Origin: Haloarcula rubripromontorii
Lineage (GTDB): Archaea; Halobacteriota; Halobacteria; Halobacteriales; Haloarculaceae
NCBI RefSeq assembly: GCF_001280425.1
Contig: NZ_LIUF01000002.1
Coordinates: forward strand, 124,001-188,000
Length of the DNA stretch: 64,000 bases
Reading direction: 5' to 3'
Shown: positions 8,854 to 19,096 of the stretch, in pieces
How positions within the stretch are numbered: the stretch's first letter is position 1
How the letters are laid out: each line of letters begins with the position of its first letter
The notes under the pieces: generated by a model
Seen by the model: only the letters and a program-made list of their open reading frames with translations
What the model was told of the DNA's origin: nothing
Database searches by the model: none
Program-made: the position numbers and the translations under genes

Positions 8854-9080
8854 CGACGGCGATTAGCGATGTATCACTATGGCTCTGTCGTCCGAGGATT
8901 CAAAACCCATGCCGGGACCACCGCTTCGCGTGCGCTGACGACCGCCGCGGCGGGGGCAGCGGGTGTGCGACACGTCCCGCCGCGACGACCACGTGTCGCC
9001 TGTTCGCTATCCGCCCCGCGAGAGATTCGTCTACTGAACTGGCAGACCGTTTTAATCCCGAGGGTCCGTATAGTCTGCCT

Positions 9081-9764
9081 ATGCGTCTGCTACGGGGCCG
9101 CGCCGCCGACCCCGAAACCGACTTCGAGCGGACCCGCGAGATGGCCGAGACGGTCGCTGAAGACCGCGAACCAGCCCTGCGAGCCTGGCGACCGCACAGA
9201 CAGGTCGCGTTCGGCCGCCGTGACGCGAACAGCGACGGCTACGACCGAGCGTGCCGGGCTGCTCGCGACCGGGGGTACACCGTCATTGAGCGCGCCGTGG
9301 GGGGCCGCGCCGTCGCATACACCGGATCGACTGTTTCGTTCTCCCTCGCCGTCCCGACCGATGACCCGCGAGGGAGTATCGACGACCGCTACGAGTGGGC
9401 CAAAGCCGCTGTAAAACGTGCCCTCGACGACTGCGGTATCACTGCTCGGACCGGGGAACCGGACGCTGCGTTCTGTCCGGGGAGCCACTCGCTTCAGGCC
9501 GACGGCAAAATAGCCGGGCTCGCCCAGCGCGTCCACCAGTCCGTCGCCGTTATCGGCGGCGTCGTCGTCGTTCGGGACCACGAGGCCATCGCCGGGGTGC
9601 TGGCCCCAGTCTACGAGACACTCGATGTCCGGTTCGACACACAGAGCGTCGGGAGTGTCGCCGACGCTGGAGGGACCGACGACCCTGGCCGAGTCATCGC
9701 GGCGCTGGAGCAGTCACTGGCTGACGGCCGTGACGTGTCGGTGCGCACCATCCGAGAGACTTAG
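9081..9764 (+). CDS. Lipoate--protein ligase-like protein (BPL/LPL family)
   Basis: A 227-residue cytosolic protein of the biotin/lipoate ligase fold. Matching segments are AWRPHRQVAFGRRD near residues 39-52, the ERAVGGRAVAYTGSTVSFSLAV stretch near 72-93 that corresponds to the lipoyl-AMP binding RRxGGG region, and a Lys-containing ADGKIAGLAQRV near 146-157. The family attaches lipoate to 2-oxoacid dehydrogenase E2 and GcvH proteins. Substrate is inferred. A TATA-like tttaat at 9051-9056 sits about 28 nt before the ATG, consistent with a leaderless transcript. It lies 24 bp before the dihydroorotase gene. Confidence 0.75.
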   Translation: MRLLRGRAADPETDFERTREMAETVAEDREPALRAWRPHRQVAFGRRDANSDGYDRACRAARDRGYTVIERAVGGRAVAYTGSTVSFSLAVPTDDPRGSIDDRYEWAKAAVKRALDDCGITARTGEPDAAFCPGSHSLQADGKIAGLAQRVHQSVAVIGGVVVVRDHEAIAGVLAPVYETLDVRFDTQSVGSVADAGGTDDPGRVIAALEQSLADGRDVSVRTIRET

Positions 9765-9788
9765 GGGCGCGCCCGGCCGACAGGGCGT

Positions 9789-11120
9789 ATGCTCATTCGT
9801 AACGCAACGCTGCCGGACGGCCGCCAACGCGACGTTCGGGTGCGTGGCGAGTCAATCGTTGAAGTCGGTCGCGATCTCGACGCGTCCGACGAGCACGTCA
9901 TCGAAGCGACTGGCAAACGGCTGTTTCCGGGAATGATTGACGCGCACGTTCACTTCCGCCAGCCCGGCTACCCCCACAAGGAGACATGGGAGAGCGGGTC
10001 GCGGGCCGCGGCAGCCGGCGGCGTCACAACCGTTGTCGACCAGCCAAACACCGATCCGCCGACCATCGACGGCGAGTCGTTCGACGAGAAAGCCGAGTTC
10101 GCCGCCGACTCTGTCGTCGACTGGGGTATCAACGGCGGCGTTACGGCCGACTGGATTCCGAACGTCCTCCTGCGCCGTCGCCTGTTCGCGCTCGGTGAGG
10201 TGTTCCTCGCAGACTCGACCGGCGACATGGGTATCGAGGCCGACCTGTTCGCAGACGCACTGGAGGCCGCCACCGACAACGACGTGCCGGTCACCGTCCA
10301 CGCTGAGGACGCCGATTACTTCAACAGCGACGCCAAGGCCCGCGACGACGCTGACGCATGGAGCGCGTTCCGCACCGCCAAGGCGGAGGCGAAAGCCGTT
10401 GAGCGGGCCTGCGCCGTCGCGAAAGAGCACGACGCGACGATACACATCGCCCACACATCCACGCTGGAGGGTGTCGACATCGCCAGCGAGGCCGGGATGA
10501 CGACCGAGGTGACGCCACACCACTTGCTGCTCTCCCGGCGTGACCTCTCTGAGCTGGGGACCTTCGGGCGGATGAATCCGCCCCTGCGCCGCGAAAAACG
10601 CCGCCAGAAGCTCTACGAGCGTGTCGTCGACGGCACCGTCGACATGATCGCGACGGACCACGCGCCACACACCCGCGAGGAGAAAGACGCCAGCATCTGG
10701 GACGCGCCGTCAGGCGTCCCCGGCGTCGAGACGGTCCTCCCGCTCCTACTGGCCGAAGCCCGTGACCCGGACAGCGGGCTCACCTACGAGCGCGTTCGGG
10801 ACCTCACCGCACGCAACCCTGCCGACGTGTTTGGCATCCAACAGAAGGGCGCTATCGAAGCCGGCAAGGATGCCGACCTCGTACTCGTCGATACGACTGA
10901 GACAAGCGAGATCAGTGGTGAGACGCTCCACTCGAAATGTGGCTGGACACCGTTCGAGGGCTACGATGCGGTGTTCCCTGAATGGACGATGGTTCGGGGG
11001 ACGGTTGTCTACGAGCGCGGCGACGCGCTGGACGCTGCAGACACAACCGCTCAGGAAGACGTGTTCTACGACCATCAGGGCGAGAACGTCCGGGGCGCGG
11101 ACAGCGAGCGGCTAGAGTAA
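9789..11120 (+). CDS. pyrC: Dihydroorotase
   Basis: A 443-residue amidohydrolase that cyclises N-carbamoyl-aspartate to dihydroorotate in pyrimidine synthesis. The metal motif DAHVHFRQPG is at residues 51-60, the metal-bridging Lys region near 100, VHAEDADYF near 160, IHIAHTSTLEGV near 220, and ATDHAPHTREEKD near 290 with the last metal Asp. Length fits type I dihydroorotases. Allantoinase is the main alternative within this family; no purine catabolism genes are nearby, which favours pyrC. The 3' end overlaps the convergent small membrane protein gene by 9 bp. Confidence 0.9.
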   Translation: MLIRNATLPDGRQRDVRVRGESIVEVGRDLDASDEHVIEATGKRLFPGMIDAHVHFRQPGYPHKETWESGSRAAAAGGVTTVVDQPNTDPPTIDGESFDEKAEFAADSVVDWGINGGVTADWIPNVLLRRRLFALGEVFLADSTGDMGIEADLFADALEAATDNDVPVTVHAEDADYFNSDAKARDDADAWSAFRTAKAEAKAVERACAVAKEHDATIHIAHTSTLEGVDIASEAGMTTEVTPHHLLLSRRDLSELGTFGRMNPPLRREKRRQKLYERVVDGTVDMIATDHAPHTREEKDASIWDAPSGVPGVETVLPLLLAEARDPDSGLTYERVRDLTARNPADVFGIQQKGAIEAGKDADLVLVDTTETSEISGETLHSKCGWTPFEGYDAVFPEWTMVRGTVVYERGDALDAADTTAQEDVFYDHQGENVRGADSERLE

Positions 11121-11477
11121 CGCCGCGACGACGGACGTCCCGACCATTATCCCGCCGCCACCGCCACAGAGTCGTGCCATCGCTCGCCGCGAATCGCGCT
11201 CGGTCCAGTTGCTCCGTGTGTCCATGTGTTCCTGCATCGCTTCGATGCCGCGACCGGCGAGTATCGACCCTGACCAGCCCAGCAGGCCAAAGCCAAACAC
11301 CAGTGCGCCGAGAGCGAACACCGTCGCTTCGCTCGACCGTGCATCGCCGGTGTACAGCGTCCAGCCCGCCATGCCGAGGCTGCCAAGCAAGAGGCCGACG
11401 ACCAGCCCGCTCCCAACCAGCCGAACCCGGGCCGCGACGTACTGCCGTAGCCGAGGTGGGTCACCGCGCTGGGCCAT
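11112..11477 (-). CDS. Small membrane protein of unknown function
   Basis: A 121-residue protein with about three hydrophobic segments (residues 20-42, 50-72 and 104-121), joined by a charged loop holding RSNWTERDSRRAMARLCGG. I do not recognise the family. Its start overlaps the stop of the ABC permease gene by one base (TGATG), so it is probably the last gene of the ABC transporter operon and translationally coupled, but nothing in the protein suggests a transport role. Confidence 0.65.
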   Translation of the reverse strand: MAQRGDPPRLRQYVAARVRLVGSGLVVGLLLGSLGMAGWTLYTGDARSSEATVFALGALVFGFGLLGWSGSILAGRGIEAMQEHMDTRSNWTERDSRRAMARLCGGGGGIMVGTSVVAALL

Positions 11478-12406
11478 CAGTCGACCGCTTCGCGCATCCG
11501 CGGATCGAGCGCGTCGCGCATCCCGTCACCGAGCAGGTTGAATCCAAGGACGGTGATAGCGAGGAACAGCCCCGGGAAGAAGGAGAGCCACCACTCGCCC
11601 GTCAGGAGGCCGTTCTCGACACCACGGGATAGCATCAGGCCCCACGACGGCGTCCCTGCCTGCGCACCGAACCCGAGGAACGACAGCGCCGCGAGGTCGA
11701 TGATGGCGAGTCCGAAGTTCAGCGTCGACTGGACGGTAATCGGCGCGAGTGTGTTCGGCAGGATATGCCGAATGAGAACTCGCGGATCAGTCGCGCCAAG
11801 CGCGACCGTGGCGTCGACGTATTCATCTTCGAGCACTTTGAGCGCGGCTCCCCGGACAACCCGGGCGAACCGCGGCGTGTACACCAGCACGAGCGCCACC
11901 ACGGCCCGCCAGAGGCCGAGGTCTCGCGGGAAGATGGCGACCAGCGCAAGCGCGAGCAACAGCGGCGGGAACGCCAACAGCACGTCCATCGTCCGCATGA
12001 TGACGTTGTCGGTCACGTCGCCGTAGTACGCCGCGATAATCCCCAGACCGACACCCACGGTCGTCGATGTACCGACAGTAATCGTCCCGAACTTCAGGGC
12101 CAGCCACGCGCCGTACAGGCTCCGCTTGTAGATGTCACGCGCCGCCGCATCCGTGCCGAACAGCTGCTGGTTCGCGGGCGCGGGACCGAGCCAGCCGGGC
12201 GGCGCGCGGTCGGCAATCTCGGTGCCCAGCTGCGAGCTTGTGAGCGCGCCGAAGTCGTAGGTCACGCGGGCGTAGATGGCGACGGCTGCCATGCTGAGGA
12301 TAATCGTCAGCCCGACGACGGCGAGGCGGTTCGTCAGCAGGTCTGCGAGGAACGGAGACGCTCGTAGGCGTCCCAGCGTACCCCGTGTCTCAGTGTCCGT
12401 ACTCAT
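11477..12406 (-). CDS. ABC peptide importer permease (DppC/OppC type)
   Basis: A 309-residue inner-membrane permease. After a short cytoplasmic N-terminus come a first membrane segment (LAVVGLTIILSMAAVAIYA), an extracellular loop containing FGTDAAARDIYKRSLYGAW, and five more segments. The ATPase-docking EAA-like loop is YVDATVALGATDPRVLIRHILPNTLAPI near residues 195-222. FGTDxxGRD near the first loop is typical of the DppC/OppC half, here with Ala replacing Gly. It forms the channel with the partner permease at 12403-13485; the two overlap by 4 bp (ATGA). Confidence 0.92.
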   Translation of the reverse strand: MSTDTETRGTLGRLRASPFLADLLTNRLAVVGLTIILSMAAVAIYARVTYDFGALTSSQLGTEIADRAPPGWLGPAPANQQLFGTDAAARDIYKRSLYGAWLALKFGTITVGTSTTVGVGLGIIAAYYGDVTDNVIMRTMDVLLAFPPLLLALALVAIFPRDLGLWRAVVALVLVYTPRFARVVRGAALKVLEDEYVDATVALGATDPRVLIRHILPNTLAPITVQSTLNFGLAIIDLAALSFLGFGAQAGTPSWGLMLSRGVENGLLTGEWWLSFFPGLFLAITVLGFNLLGDGMRDALDPRMREAVD

Positions 12407-13485
12407 TGTTGAATCCGTGGGTCGAGGTAACTGTAGGTGACATCGACGAGGAGGTTCACGAGCGTGAACAGGAGGGCGAAGGTGAGCACTGTGCCCTGAA
12501 CGACCGGGTAGTCAGAGACGCCGATGGCGGTGACGATGGTCAGCCCCATCCCGTTGATGCCGAACACGGTTTCGGTCAGCACTGCCCCGCCCAGCAGCGT
12601 GCCGAACTGGATGCCGATGACGGTGACGACCGGAATCAGCGCGTTCCGGAAGCCGTGTTTCATCAGCGTGATCTTCGCGCCCTGCCCTTTCGCCCGCGCG
12701 GTCCGGATGTAATCCTGCCGGATGACTTCGAGCATCGAGGAGCGCATCATCCGCGAGATGAGCGCCGTCGAGTAGACGCCGATGACCACTGCCGGCAGGA
12801 ACAGGTGATGGATCGCCGAGAGGAACGCTTCGGTGTTCCCGAGCAAAATTGTGTCGACGGTTATCATCCCAGTCAGGGGCAGCTCACGACCCAGCAGCGT
12901 CCAAGTGTCGGGTAAGAACAACGTCGACTTGATGCGGCCGCTGGTCGGGAACACGTCGAGATACGTCGAGAACAGCAGGATGAGCAGCGGCCCGGACCAG
13001 AATATCGGTACGGAGATGCCAGTCAGCGCCCCGATTCGGGTGACGTGGTCCGTCAGCGAATCCTGTTTGACTGCCGAGATAATGCCCAGCGGCAGACCGA
13101 GCAGGATGCCTGCTGCCTGGCCGTAAATCGCGAGTTCGAGCGTGATTGGGAGGCGGTCCGAGATGACCGAACGAACGCTGTTCCCGCGGCTGATGCTGTA
13201 GGACTGGCCGAAGTCGAACCGCGCCGCATCCCACAGGAAGCTCAGGTACTGCTCCCAGAGCGGCCGTCGAAGTCCCAGCTCAACACGTATCTGTTCTAGC
13301 TGTTCGGCCGACGCGCGCTGGCCGGCGATGACGATCGCCGGGTCGCCCGGTGCCAGGTGGAGAATCGCGAAGACGACCGACGCCACGCCGAACAGCACGG
13401 GGATGAGCAACAGCAACCGCTTGATGACGAACCGTGGCGGTACCACCGGCTCGATCAGCCTGAAAAGAAACTGTGTCCAGTTCAT
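12403..13485 (-). CDS. ABC peptide importer permease (DppB/OppB type)
   Basis: A 360-residue membrane protein with six main hydrophobic segments. The N-terminal region has LLIPVLFGVASVVFAILHLAPGDP, the DppB-family start that ends in the conserved PGDP. The EAA loop is DYIRTARAKGQGAKITLMKHGFRNALIPVV near residues 263-292. A roughly 25-residue N-terminal extension (MNWTQFLFRLIEPVVPPRF) precedes the usual start. It lies 20 bp downstream of the binding-protein gene and overlaps the second permease gene, which indicates one operon. Confidence 0.92.
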   Translation of the reverse strand: MNWTQFLFRLIEPVVPPRFVIKRLLLLIPVLFGVASVVFAILHLAPGDPAIVIAGQRASAEQLEQIRVELGLRRPLWEQYLSFLWDAARFDFGQSYSISRGNSVRSVISDRLPITLELAIYGQAAGILLGLPLGIISAVKQDSLTDHVTRIGALTGISVPIFWSGPLLILLFSTYLDVFPTSGRIKSTLFLPDTWTLLGRELPLTGMITVDTILLGNTEAFLSAIHHLFLPAVVIGVYSTALISRMMRSSMLEVIRQDYIRTARAKGQGAKITLMKHGFRNALIPVVTVIGIQFGTLLGGAVLTETVFGINGMGLTIVTAIGVSDYPVVQGTVLTFALLFTLVNLLVDVTYSYLDPRIQQ

Positions 13486-13505
13486 TCGAAAGTTCTCTTG
13501 AAGCG

Positions 13506-15251
13506 CTACTGCAGCTCGACCGTGTTAAGATACGGGCCACCGACGGAGCTGACCGTGTAGGAATCTTCGACGACAGCCTCGTTGACCGCCCGGAGCGTCT
13601 CGGCGTAGTCGATGAACACCCAGGGGGACTCGTCGTAGGCGATCTGTGCGGCCTCCGCGTACATCGTCTCGCGGTCGCCTTCGGCGTAGGTCCGCTGGGC
13701 CTCGCGGACGAGCTCCATATAGTCGGTGTTGGCCCACCCGGAGACGTTGAGCGTCGAGTACCCTTCCGTGTCGAAACTGACCCAGTCCTGGCCGTCGGGG
13801 ACGGCGTCCATCTCGACTTTCGGGTCAAGCAGGACGTACATGAAGTTGTCCGGGTCGGCGTTGTCGGTGTACCAGCCGAGGAAGCAGGCGTCGTGTTTCC
13901 CGGCGGAGGTGTAGTCCAGGTACGGTCCGAAGTTGGAGAACTGGTTGATGTTGACCGTCAGGCCGATGTCCTCCAGGTCGGATTTGACCTGGTTTGCGGT
14001 CTGGACCGGGCTGGGGTTGTATCCCCGGGGATTCGAGAACGTCGCGAGTTCGAACTCGAAGCCGTCACCGTAGCCCGCCTCTTCGAGCATCGACCGGGCC
14101 TGGTCCTTGTCCGTCGGGTACGGGTCGAGGTCGTCGTTGTGCCCGAGCACGTCCGGCGGGAGCGGCTGGGAGGCCTGCGTTGCAAAGCCCTGATAGATCT
14201 GGTTGACGATGGCCTCGGTGTTGACGGCGTGGGCGATGGCCTGGCGGACCTGCCGGTCCCGGAACGGCTCGAACCGGGCCATGTTCATCGCCATGTAGCC
14301 GTGGTTGATGCCGTTCTTCCGTAACAGCGTCGCCGTCCCGCTCTCCTCTGCGCGCTGGAACCCGGAGGAGTCGAGGTTGTCCGTGATGTGTGAGGCCCCG
14401 TTGATCACGTCCTGCACCCGCGTGCTGTTTTCGGTGATTGTCTTGAAAATGACCGTCCCGACGTTCGGACCGTCGCCCCAATAATCGCCGTTGGCCGTCA
14501 GTCGGATGCGCTCGTTCGGGTTATCGAGCGTGTCGAACTGGAAGGGGCCGGTCCCCGCAGGTTCGGCTCCGAGGTCAGCCTGGCTGTCGCCCATCGCTTC
14601 GATCTGGGCCTTCGAGAGGACGGCCGCGGCGAACATCGCCAGGTTCCGCAGGAACGGGGCGTACCGTTGCGTGAGTTCGATCGTCAGTTCGTAGTCCTGG
14701 CTCGCGTCGACGCTCTCGATCCAGTCGCCCAGCGTGAACGGCCCGTATCCCGAGCGGGTTTCGTCGCCGAGGTAGTACTGGTAGTCGCTCTGGGTGAAGC
14801 GCTGCCAGGTCGCCTTGAAGTCCGACGCGGTGAACTCCTCGCCGTTGTGGAACATCACACCCTCTCGGAGCGTCAGCGTCGCGGTGGTTCCCTCGAGAGA
14901 GTAGTCGGTCGCGAGTCCATCCTCCAACTGGCCGCCGCTTCCGGCCGCAAACTGGATGAGCGTATCGAATATCTGGTTGGTGACTTTCGCGACTTCACCG
15001 CTCGTCGTCTGCTGGGGGTCGTAGTTTTCGGGGTGGTCACCGCGGGCGTACACGAGCGTCTGGTCGCTCGTTCCGTCCCCGCCGTCGCCGCCGTCGCTAC
15101 CGTCGCCATCAGTGCCGCCGCCACCGTCGCCGCCGTCGGTGCTACCACCGTCGCCACCGTCGCCGGAACAACCTGCGAGCGTTGCTGCTGCCGCGGCACT
15201 GCCGGCCGCGGTAAGGAAGCTCCGCCTGTCGAGAGAATCACCAGATGACAT
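13506..15251 (-). CDS. ABC importer substrate-binding lipoprotein (peptide type)
   Basis: A 581-residue extracellular binding protein. The N-terminus carries a twin-arginine signal (DRRSFLTAAGSAAAAATLAGC) with a lipobox Cys near residue 28, then a Gly/Asp/Ser linker of about 45 residues, the usual tether of haloarchaeal Tat lipoproteins. The mature part is a family 5 extracellular solute-binding domain (DPQQTTSGEVAKVTNQIFDTL, LREGVMFHNGEEFTASDF, RQAIAHAVNTEAI). The ligand is probably a di- or oligopeptide, but nickel or other solutes cannot be excluded. It has its own promoter upstream (15271-15282). Confidence 0.92.
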   Translation of the reverse strand: MSSGDSLDRRSFLTAAGSAAAAATLAGCSGDGGDGGSTDGGDGGGGTDGDGSDGGDGGDGTSDQTLVYARGDHPENYDPQQTTSGEVAKVTNQIFDTLIQFAAGSGGQLEDGLATDYSLEGTTATLTLREGVMFHNGEEFTASDFKATWQRFTQSDYQYYLGDETRSGYGPFTLGDWIESVDASQDYELTIELTQRYAPFLRNLAMFAAAVLSKAQIEAMGDSQADLGAEPAGTGPFQFDTLDNPNERIRLTANGDYWGDGPNVGTVIFKTITENSTRVQDVINGASHITDNLDSSGFQRAEESGTATLLRKNGINHGYMAMNMARFEPFRDRQVRQAIAHAVNTEAIVNQIYQGFATQASQPLPPDVLGHNDDLDPYPTDKDQARSMLEEAGYGDGFEFELATFSNPRGYNPSPVQTANQVKSDLEDIGLTVNINQFSNFGPYLDYTSAGKHDACFLGWYTDNADPDNFMYVLLDPKVEMDAVPDGQDWVSFDTEGYSTLNVSGWANTDYMELVREAQRTYAEGDRETMYAEAAQIAYDESPWVFIDYAETLRAVNEAVVEDSYTVSSVGGPYLNTVELQ

Positions 15252-15270
15252 GGGACTTTCTTCAAACAGA

Positions 15271-15282
15271 TCTATTATAATT
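15271..15282 (-). promoter_or_regulatory. TATA-like promoter of the substrate-binding protein gene
   Basis: Reading the minus strand, an AT-rich caattataatag lies about 25 nt before the ATG at 15251, in the 97-bp gap between the ATPase gene and the binding-protein gene. The spacing predicts a leaderless mRNA. A separate promoter here would allow the binding protein to be made in excess over the ATPase, as is usual for such importers. Confidence 0.5.
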
Positions 15283-15348
15283 GTACCGGATAGAACAATG
15301 ATTCTGTTATATATCTCCTGAGAGTTATGTGCAGCTAAGTAATATTAT

Positions 15349-18039
15349 TCAGGCACTGTCGCCGTCTTCTTGCTCGTACAGATGGCAGGCCGCTGGGTGG
15401 CCATCCGGCTGGAGTTCGGGGTGCTGTGTCTCACAGACGCTCTCGAATCGGTCGCGTAGCACTGATGCGGCGGCGTCCCAGTCTTCCTCCGCGAGATGTT
15501 CGATCGACGTTTCGACGACGCGGCGGTTCTCTCCGGTCAGGTTCGTGTCGAAGAACCGGTCGAACATCGTCTGTTTGAACGCTGCCATCGGCGTCTCTCC
15601 ACTGCCGCTTGGCGGCTCGGTGAGGTCTGCGCCGCCGTCCGTCGCCGCTGTGACGCTGTCGGCGTTTTCGGCCTGTTCTCGGACTGCATCGATGGCGATG
15701 GCCTCGTCCTCGACCCGTTGCCGATAGTCCATTACCTCGCGGTACGTCTCCTGTTCGATATCGATATCCGGCGGGATGACCTCGGGACAGCGAGTTCGGA
15801 AGTGACAGCCCGACGGCGGGTCAATCGGCGACGGGACATCGCCTTTCAGCAGTATTCGGTCGGCCTCGACGGTCGGGTCCGGCTCCGGGATCGCCGACAT
15901 GAGCGCCCGCGTGTAGGGATGTTTCGGGTCCGCGAACAGGTCCGGGGTGTCGGCGATTTCGACCACCTCGCCGAGATACATCACGGCGACGCGGTCACAG
16001 ATGTGGCGCACCACACTCAGGTCGTGGGCGATGAACAGGTACGTCAGGCCGAACTCATGCTGGAGGTCTTCAAGAAGATTGATTATCTGAGCCTGCACGC
16101 TCACATCCAGCGCCGAAACGGGTTCGTCACAGACGATGAAATCGGGGTCGACGGCGAGCGCGCGAGCGATGCCGACCCGCTGGCGCTGTCCGCCTGACAG
16201 TTCGTGCGGGTAGCGGTCGTACTGGTCGGGGTCGAGCCCCACCGCCTCCATGAGGTCGGCCACCCGTTCGACACGCTGCTCGCGGCGGGAGCCGTCCCCG
16301 GTGTCTTCCGGGAGGTCGTGGATCTTCAGCGGCTCCATAATCGTCTGGCCGACGGTCATCCGTGGATCGAGGCTGGACATCGGGTCCTGGAAGATCATCT
16401 GCAGGTCCCGACGGACTTCCCGGAGCCCGCTCTTGTCGAGGTCCGAAAGGTCTTGTCCGGCGAACACAACCGTTCCGTCTGTCGGTTCGAGAAGCCGGAG
16501 GATTGTCCGACCGGTCGTCGATTTCCCACAGCCGGACTCGCCGACGAGTCCCAGCGTCTCGCCCTCGTAGATGTCCATCGAGACGCCGTCGACAGCCTTG
16601 ACTGACTCCGGTTCGCGGCCGATGTACTTATCCAGCAGGTCGTCGGCCCGCGAGAAGTGCTTTTTCAGCCCGTCGACCTCCATGAGCTGTCTGTCCGTTC
16701 GCGTCGTCTCCGTTGCGGCAACGCCGGTGTCGCCAGTGCCGTACTCGTCCGTGTCGAACGACTCGAGGATACATTTCGAGCGGTGGGTGACGTCGTCCGG
16801 GCCGTGCTGGAGATACGGAATGTCGCCCTCGCGACACTCCGGCTCGGCCCACGGACAGCGGTCGGCGAAGTGACACCCTTCGGGCATGTCGATGAGGCTC
16901 GGGACGTTGCCTTCGATGGGAGTCAACCGTTCAGTCCCCTCGCCCGGTATCGACTCAAGCAGCGTGTACGTGTACGGATGGGACGGATTCTGGAAGATCT
17001 CCTCGACCGGTCCCTCTTCGACGATTTCGCCGGCGTACATCACGGCGACGCGGTCACAGGTCTCCGCGACGACGCCGAGGTCGTGGGTGATGAACAACAC
17101 CGACATCCCGAGGTCCGCCTGCAGGTCGTCGATGAGGTCCAGAATCTGTGCCTGAATGGTTACGTCGAGCGCCGTCGTCGGCTCGTCGGCGACCAGCAAC
17201 TTCGGTCGGCACGCCAGCGCGATAGCGATGAGGACGCGCTGGCGCATCCCGCCGGAGAACTCGTGGGGGTACTCGTCGACGCGGTCGGCCGGTTCGGGGA
17301 TACCGACCTCTTCCAGCAGCGAGATGACATCCGACCGGATCTCCTCGTCCATCTCGCCGCCCCGGCTGATCGAGGGCGTGATTTCACGGACGGCGTTGAA
17401 CCACGAGTCGTTTCGCTTGCTCCCGTAGCGGTGGAGGCGCAGGCTCTCCGCGACCTGTTCCCCGACTGTTATCGCGGGGTTCAGGGATGTCATCGGGTCC
17501 TGGAAGATCATCCCCATATCGCCGCCGCGGATGTCCCGCATCACCCGCTCCGGGGCCGCCGTCAGATCGACGTAGCCGTCGGTAATCGTGACGGGCGCGT
17601 CGCCGCTCTCCGAGAGGGCTTTCTTCGGGGCTTCCCGGATGAACTGCGTGGCCAGCGACAGGTCGTCAGCCGTCGTGTCAACTGATGCGGGGAGACGACT
17701 CCGGTCGACCGTCGCCGCGTCGATAGTGATGAAACCGCTGTCGCTGTCCTCTGTCCCTACTGCCTTCGGATACTGCCGGGACAGCCGCGTGACGGTCTCA
17801 ACTGCGCCGAACCGGATCTCCCCACCGGCGATGTGACCGGGCTCATCGACGATATCCATCGCCGAGAGCGCTGTGACGGATTTCCCCGAGCCGGACTCGC
17901 CGACCAGACCGACGGTTTCCCCCTCCCTGACGGTGAGGTCGATGCCGTCGACGGCTTTGACGGTGCCGCGGTCCGTCTCGAACTGAGTTCGGAGGTCAGA
18001 TAACGTTAAGAGGTCGCGCATCTGTCCCCCACTTCTCAA
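15349..18039 (-). CDS. Fused dual ATP-binding protein of the peptide ABC importer (DppD-DppF)
   Basis: An 896-residue cytoplasmic protein joining two ABC ATPases that are usually separate. Domain one (about 1-400) has GESGSGKS near residue 43 and [15 protein letters not shown] near 260. Domain two (about 430-770) has GESGCGKST near 505, [15 protein letters not shown] near 615 and CDEPVSALD. Each ends in the Cys-containing oligopeptide C-terminal motif ([23 protein letters not shown]). Domain one carries an insertion of about 70 residues between Walker A and the Q-loop (around residues 75-145), and there is a C-terminal extension of about 120 residues. It is the first gene of the importer unit. 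Confidence 0.9.
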   Translation of the reverse strand: MRSGGQMRDLLTLSDLRTQFETDRGTVKAVDGIDLTVREGETVGLVGESGSGKSVTALSAMDIVDEPGHIAGGEIRFGAVETVTRLSRQYPKAVGTEDSDSGFITIDAATVDRSRLPASVDTTADDLSLATQFIREAPKKALSESGDAPVTITDGYVDLTAAPERVMRDIRGGDMGMIFQDPMTSLNPAITVGEQVAESLRLHRYGSKRNDSWFNAVREITPSISRGGEMDEEIRSDVISLLEEVGIPEPADRVDEYPHEFSGGMRQRVLIAIALACRPKLLVADEPTTALDVTIQAQILDLIDDLQADLGMSVLFITHDLGVVAETCDRVAVMYAGEIVEEGPVEEIFQNPSHPYTYTLLESIPGEGTERLTPIEGNVPSLIDMPEGCHFADRCPWAEPECREGDIPYLQHGPDDVTHRSKCILESFDTDEYGTGDTGVAATETTRTDRQLMEVDGLKKHFSRADDLLDKYIGREPESVKAVDGVSMDIYEGETLGLVGESGCGKSTTGRTILRLLEPTDGTVVFAGQDLSDLDKSGLREVRRDLQMIFQDPMSSLDPRMTVGQTIMEPLKIHDLPEDTGDGSRREQRVERVADLMEAVGLDPDQYDRYPHELSGGQRQRVGIARALAVDPDFIVCDEPVSALDVSVQAQIINLLEDLQHEFGLTYLFIAHDLSVVRHICDRVAVMYLGEVVEIADTPDLFADPKHPYTRALMSAIPEPDPTVEADRILLKGDVPSPIDPPSGCHFRTRCPEVIPPDIDIEQETYREVMDYRQRVEDEAIAIDAVREQAENADSVTAATDGGADLTEPPSGSGETPMAAFKQTMFDRFFDTNLTGENRRVVETSIEHLAEEDWDAAASVLRDRFESVCETQHPELQPDGHPAACHLYEQEDGDSA

Positions 18040-18107
18040 AATACCAGTAAAACTGTTGTGCCACTATCCCACCAACAATTTATCCCGGCCGCCGCCACAC
18101 TCGACGT

Positions 18108-18626
18108 ATGAACGACCCTGCCGACCCCGAATCTAACCCCTTCGGCCGTGTCGTCGGTCACTGGGAGCAGGTCATCGACGACATGGCGGCGACGGCAACA
18201 CAGTACCGCGACGACGGCCGCGAGACCATCGAACTCCACCCCGGCGACGTGACGGTACTGACCGGCGAGCCGCGGACAATGGCCGAACAAACCGGCGAGT
18301 ACGAGCCAGAGACCCGGCGGCTCGGCTTCGATGTCGTGGTTCCCGGCGACGAATTCCGGCGGGTCGCCGACGCGCTCGAAGACCGCACCGTCGACCGCTC
18401 CGAGGTGTTCCGGGCGACCGGCGACGGGATGGTGTTCCTGCTTGTCGCGCTGGAATGTGGCGACGACCTCGCCGTGCTCGTGCCGCTGTACTACGACCAG
18501 ACCGACCGCGCGGACCTCTCGCAGGTCGCAGACGACCACGGACTGTACTCACATATCCGGCCGCTTACCGACGACGAGGTGGTCACCGTCAACCACGAGG
18601 ACCCAGAGCCGTTCTTCCCAGACTGA
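18108..18626 (+). CDS. Conserved haloarchaeal protein of unknown function
   Basis: A 172-residue very acidic cytosolic protein with no membrane segments. Visible landmarks are NPFGRVVGHWEQVIDDMAAT near residue 10 and a beta-rich core with LHPGDVTVLTGEP near 45, ending in EPFFPD. I recognise it as a recurring haloarchaeal type (possibly DUF7529) with no known role. A TATA-like atttat at about 18070-18075 lies 34 nt before the ATG. It diverges from the ABC transporter unit. Confidence 0.7.
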   Translation: MNDPADPESNPFGRVVGHWEQVIDDMAATATQYRDDGRETIELHPGDVTVLTGEPRTMAEQTGEYEPETRRLGFDVVVPGDEFRRVADALEDRTVDRSEVFRATGDGMVFLLVALECGDDLAVLVPLYYDQTDRADLSQVADDHGLYSHIRPLTDDEVVTVNHEDPEPFFPD

Positions 18627-18644
18627 ACCCCCGTTCTGGTACGG

Positions 18645-19085
18645 TCACCGACTGCGCGACTGTGCTCCCTCTCGGACTCGGGTCAGCCGGTACGCCGGCA
18701 CGTCGAAGACGATGCCATAGAGCAGTCGGTTGCCGATGACACCGACACCGAAGCCCGAGAGGACGGCCGCGAGCACGAGCGTCGTCGGCCCCTCGGAAAG
18801 CGTTACGAGGCCGGCGACAGCCCCGGCAAGCACGATGAACGACGCCAGTGCGGCGACCTCCGGGTAGACGCCCGGGACCGCGTCGTGTTCGACGACGGCC
18901 ATCGCGATTCCAGTCAGGAGTCCGAACCCGACAACCACCGCCAGGACGCCGACCAGCGCTGTCCCTGCCTCCGCGTAGCCAAGCACCGCGCCGCCGATGC
19001 CGATGGCCAGGTCCGTCCGTAGCACTTTCTGTGTCGCCTCGTTGGCCGACATCGACGGCTGTGTGTCGGGGTCGATGTCGTCCAT
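18645..19085 (-). CDS. Small polytopic membrane protein of unknown function
   Basis: A 146-residue protein with three or four hydrophobic segments between residues 28 and 130, rich in Gly, Ala and Val, and a short basic C-terminus (RLTRVREGAQSRSR). No motif is recognised. It lies 11 bp downstream of the gene at 19097-19828 on the same strand and may be cotranscribed with it. Confidence 0.65.
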   Translation of the reverse strand: MDDIDPDTQPSMSANEATQKVLRTDLAIGIGGAVLGYAEAGTALVGVLAVVVGFGLLTGIAMAVVEHDAVPGVYPEVAALASFIVLAGAVAGLVTLSEGPTTLVLAAVLSGFGVGVIGNRLLYGIVFDVPAYRLTRVREGAQSRSR

Positions 19086-19096
19086 CTCAGCCCTGT

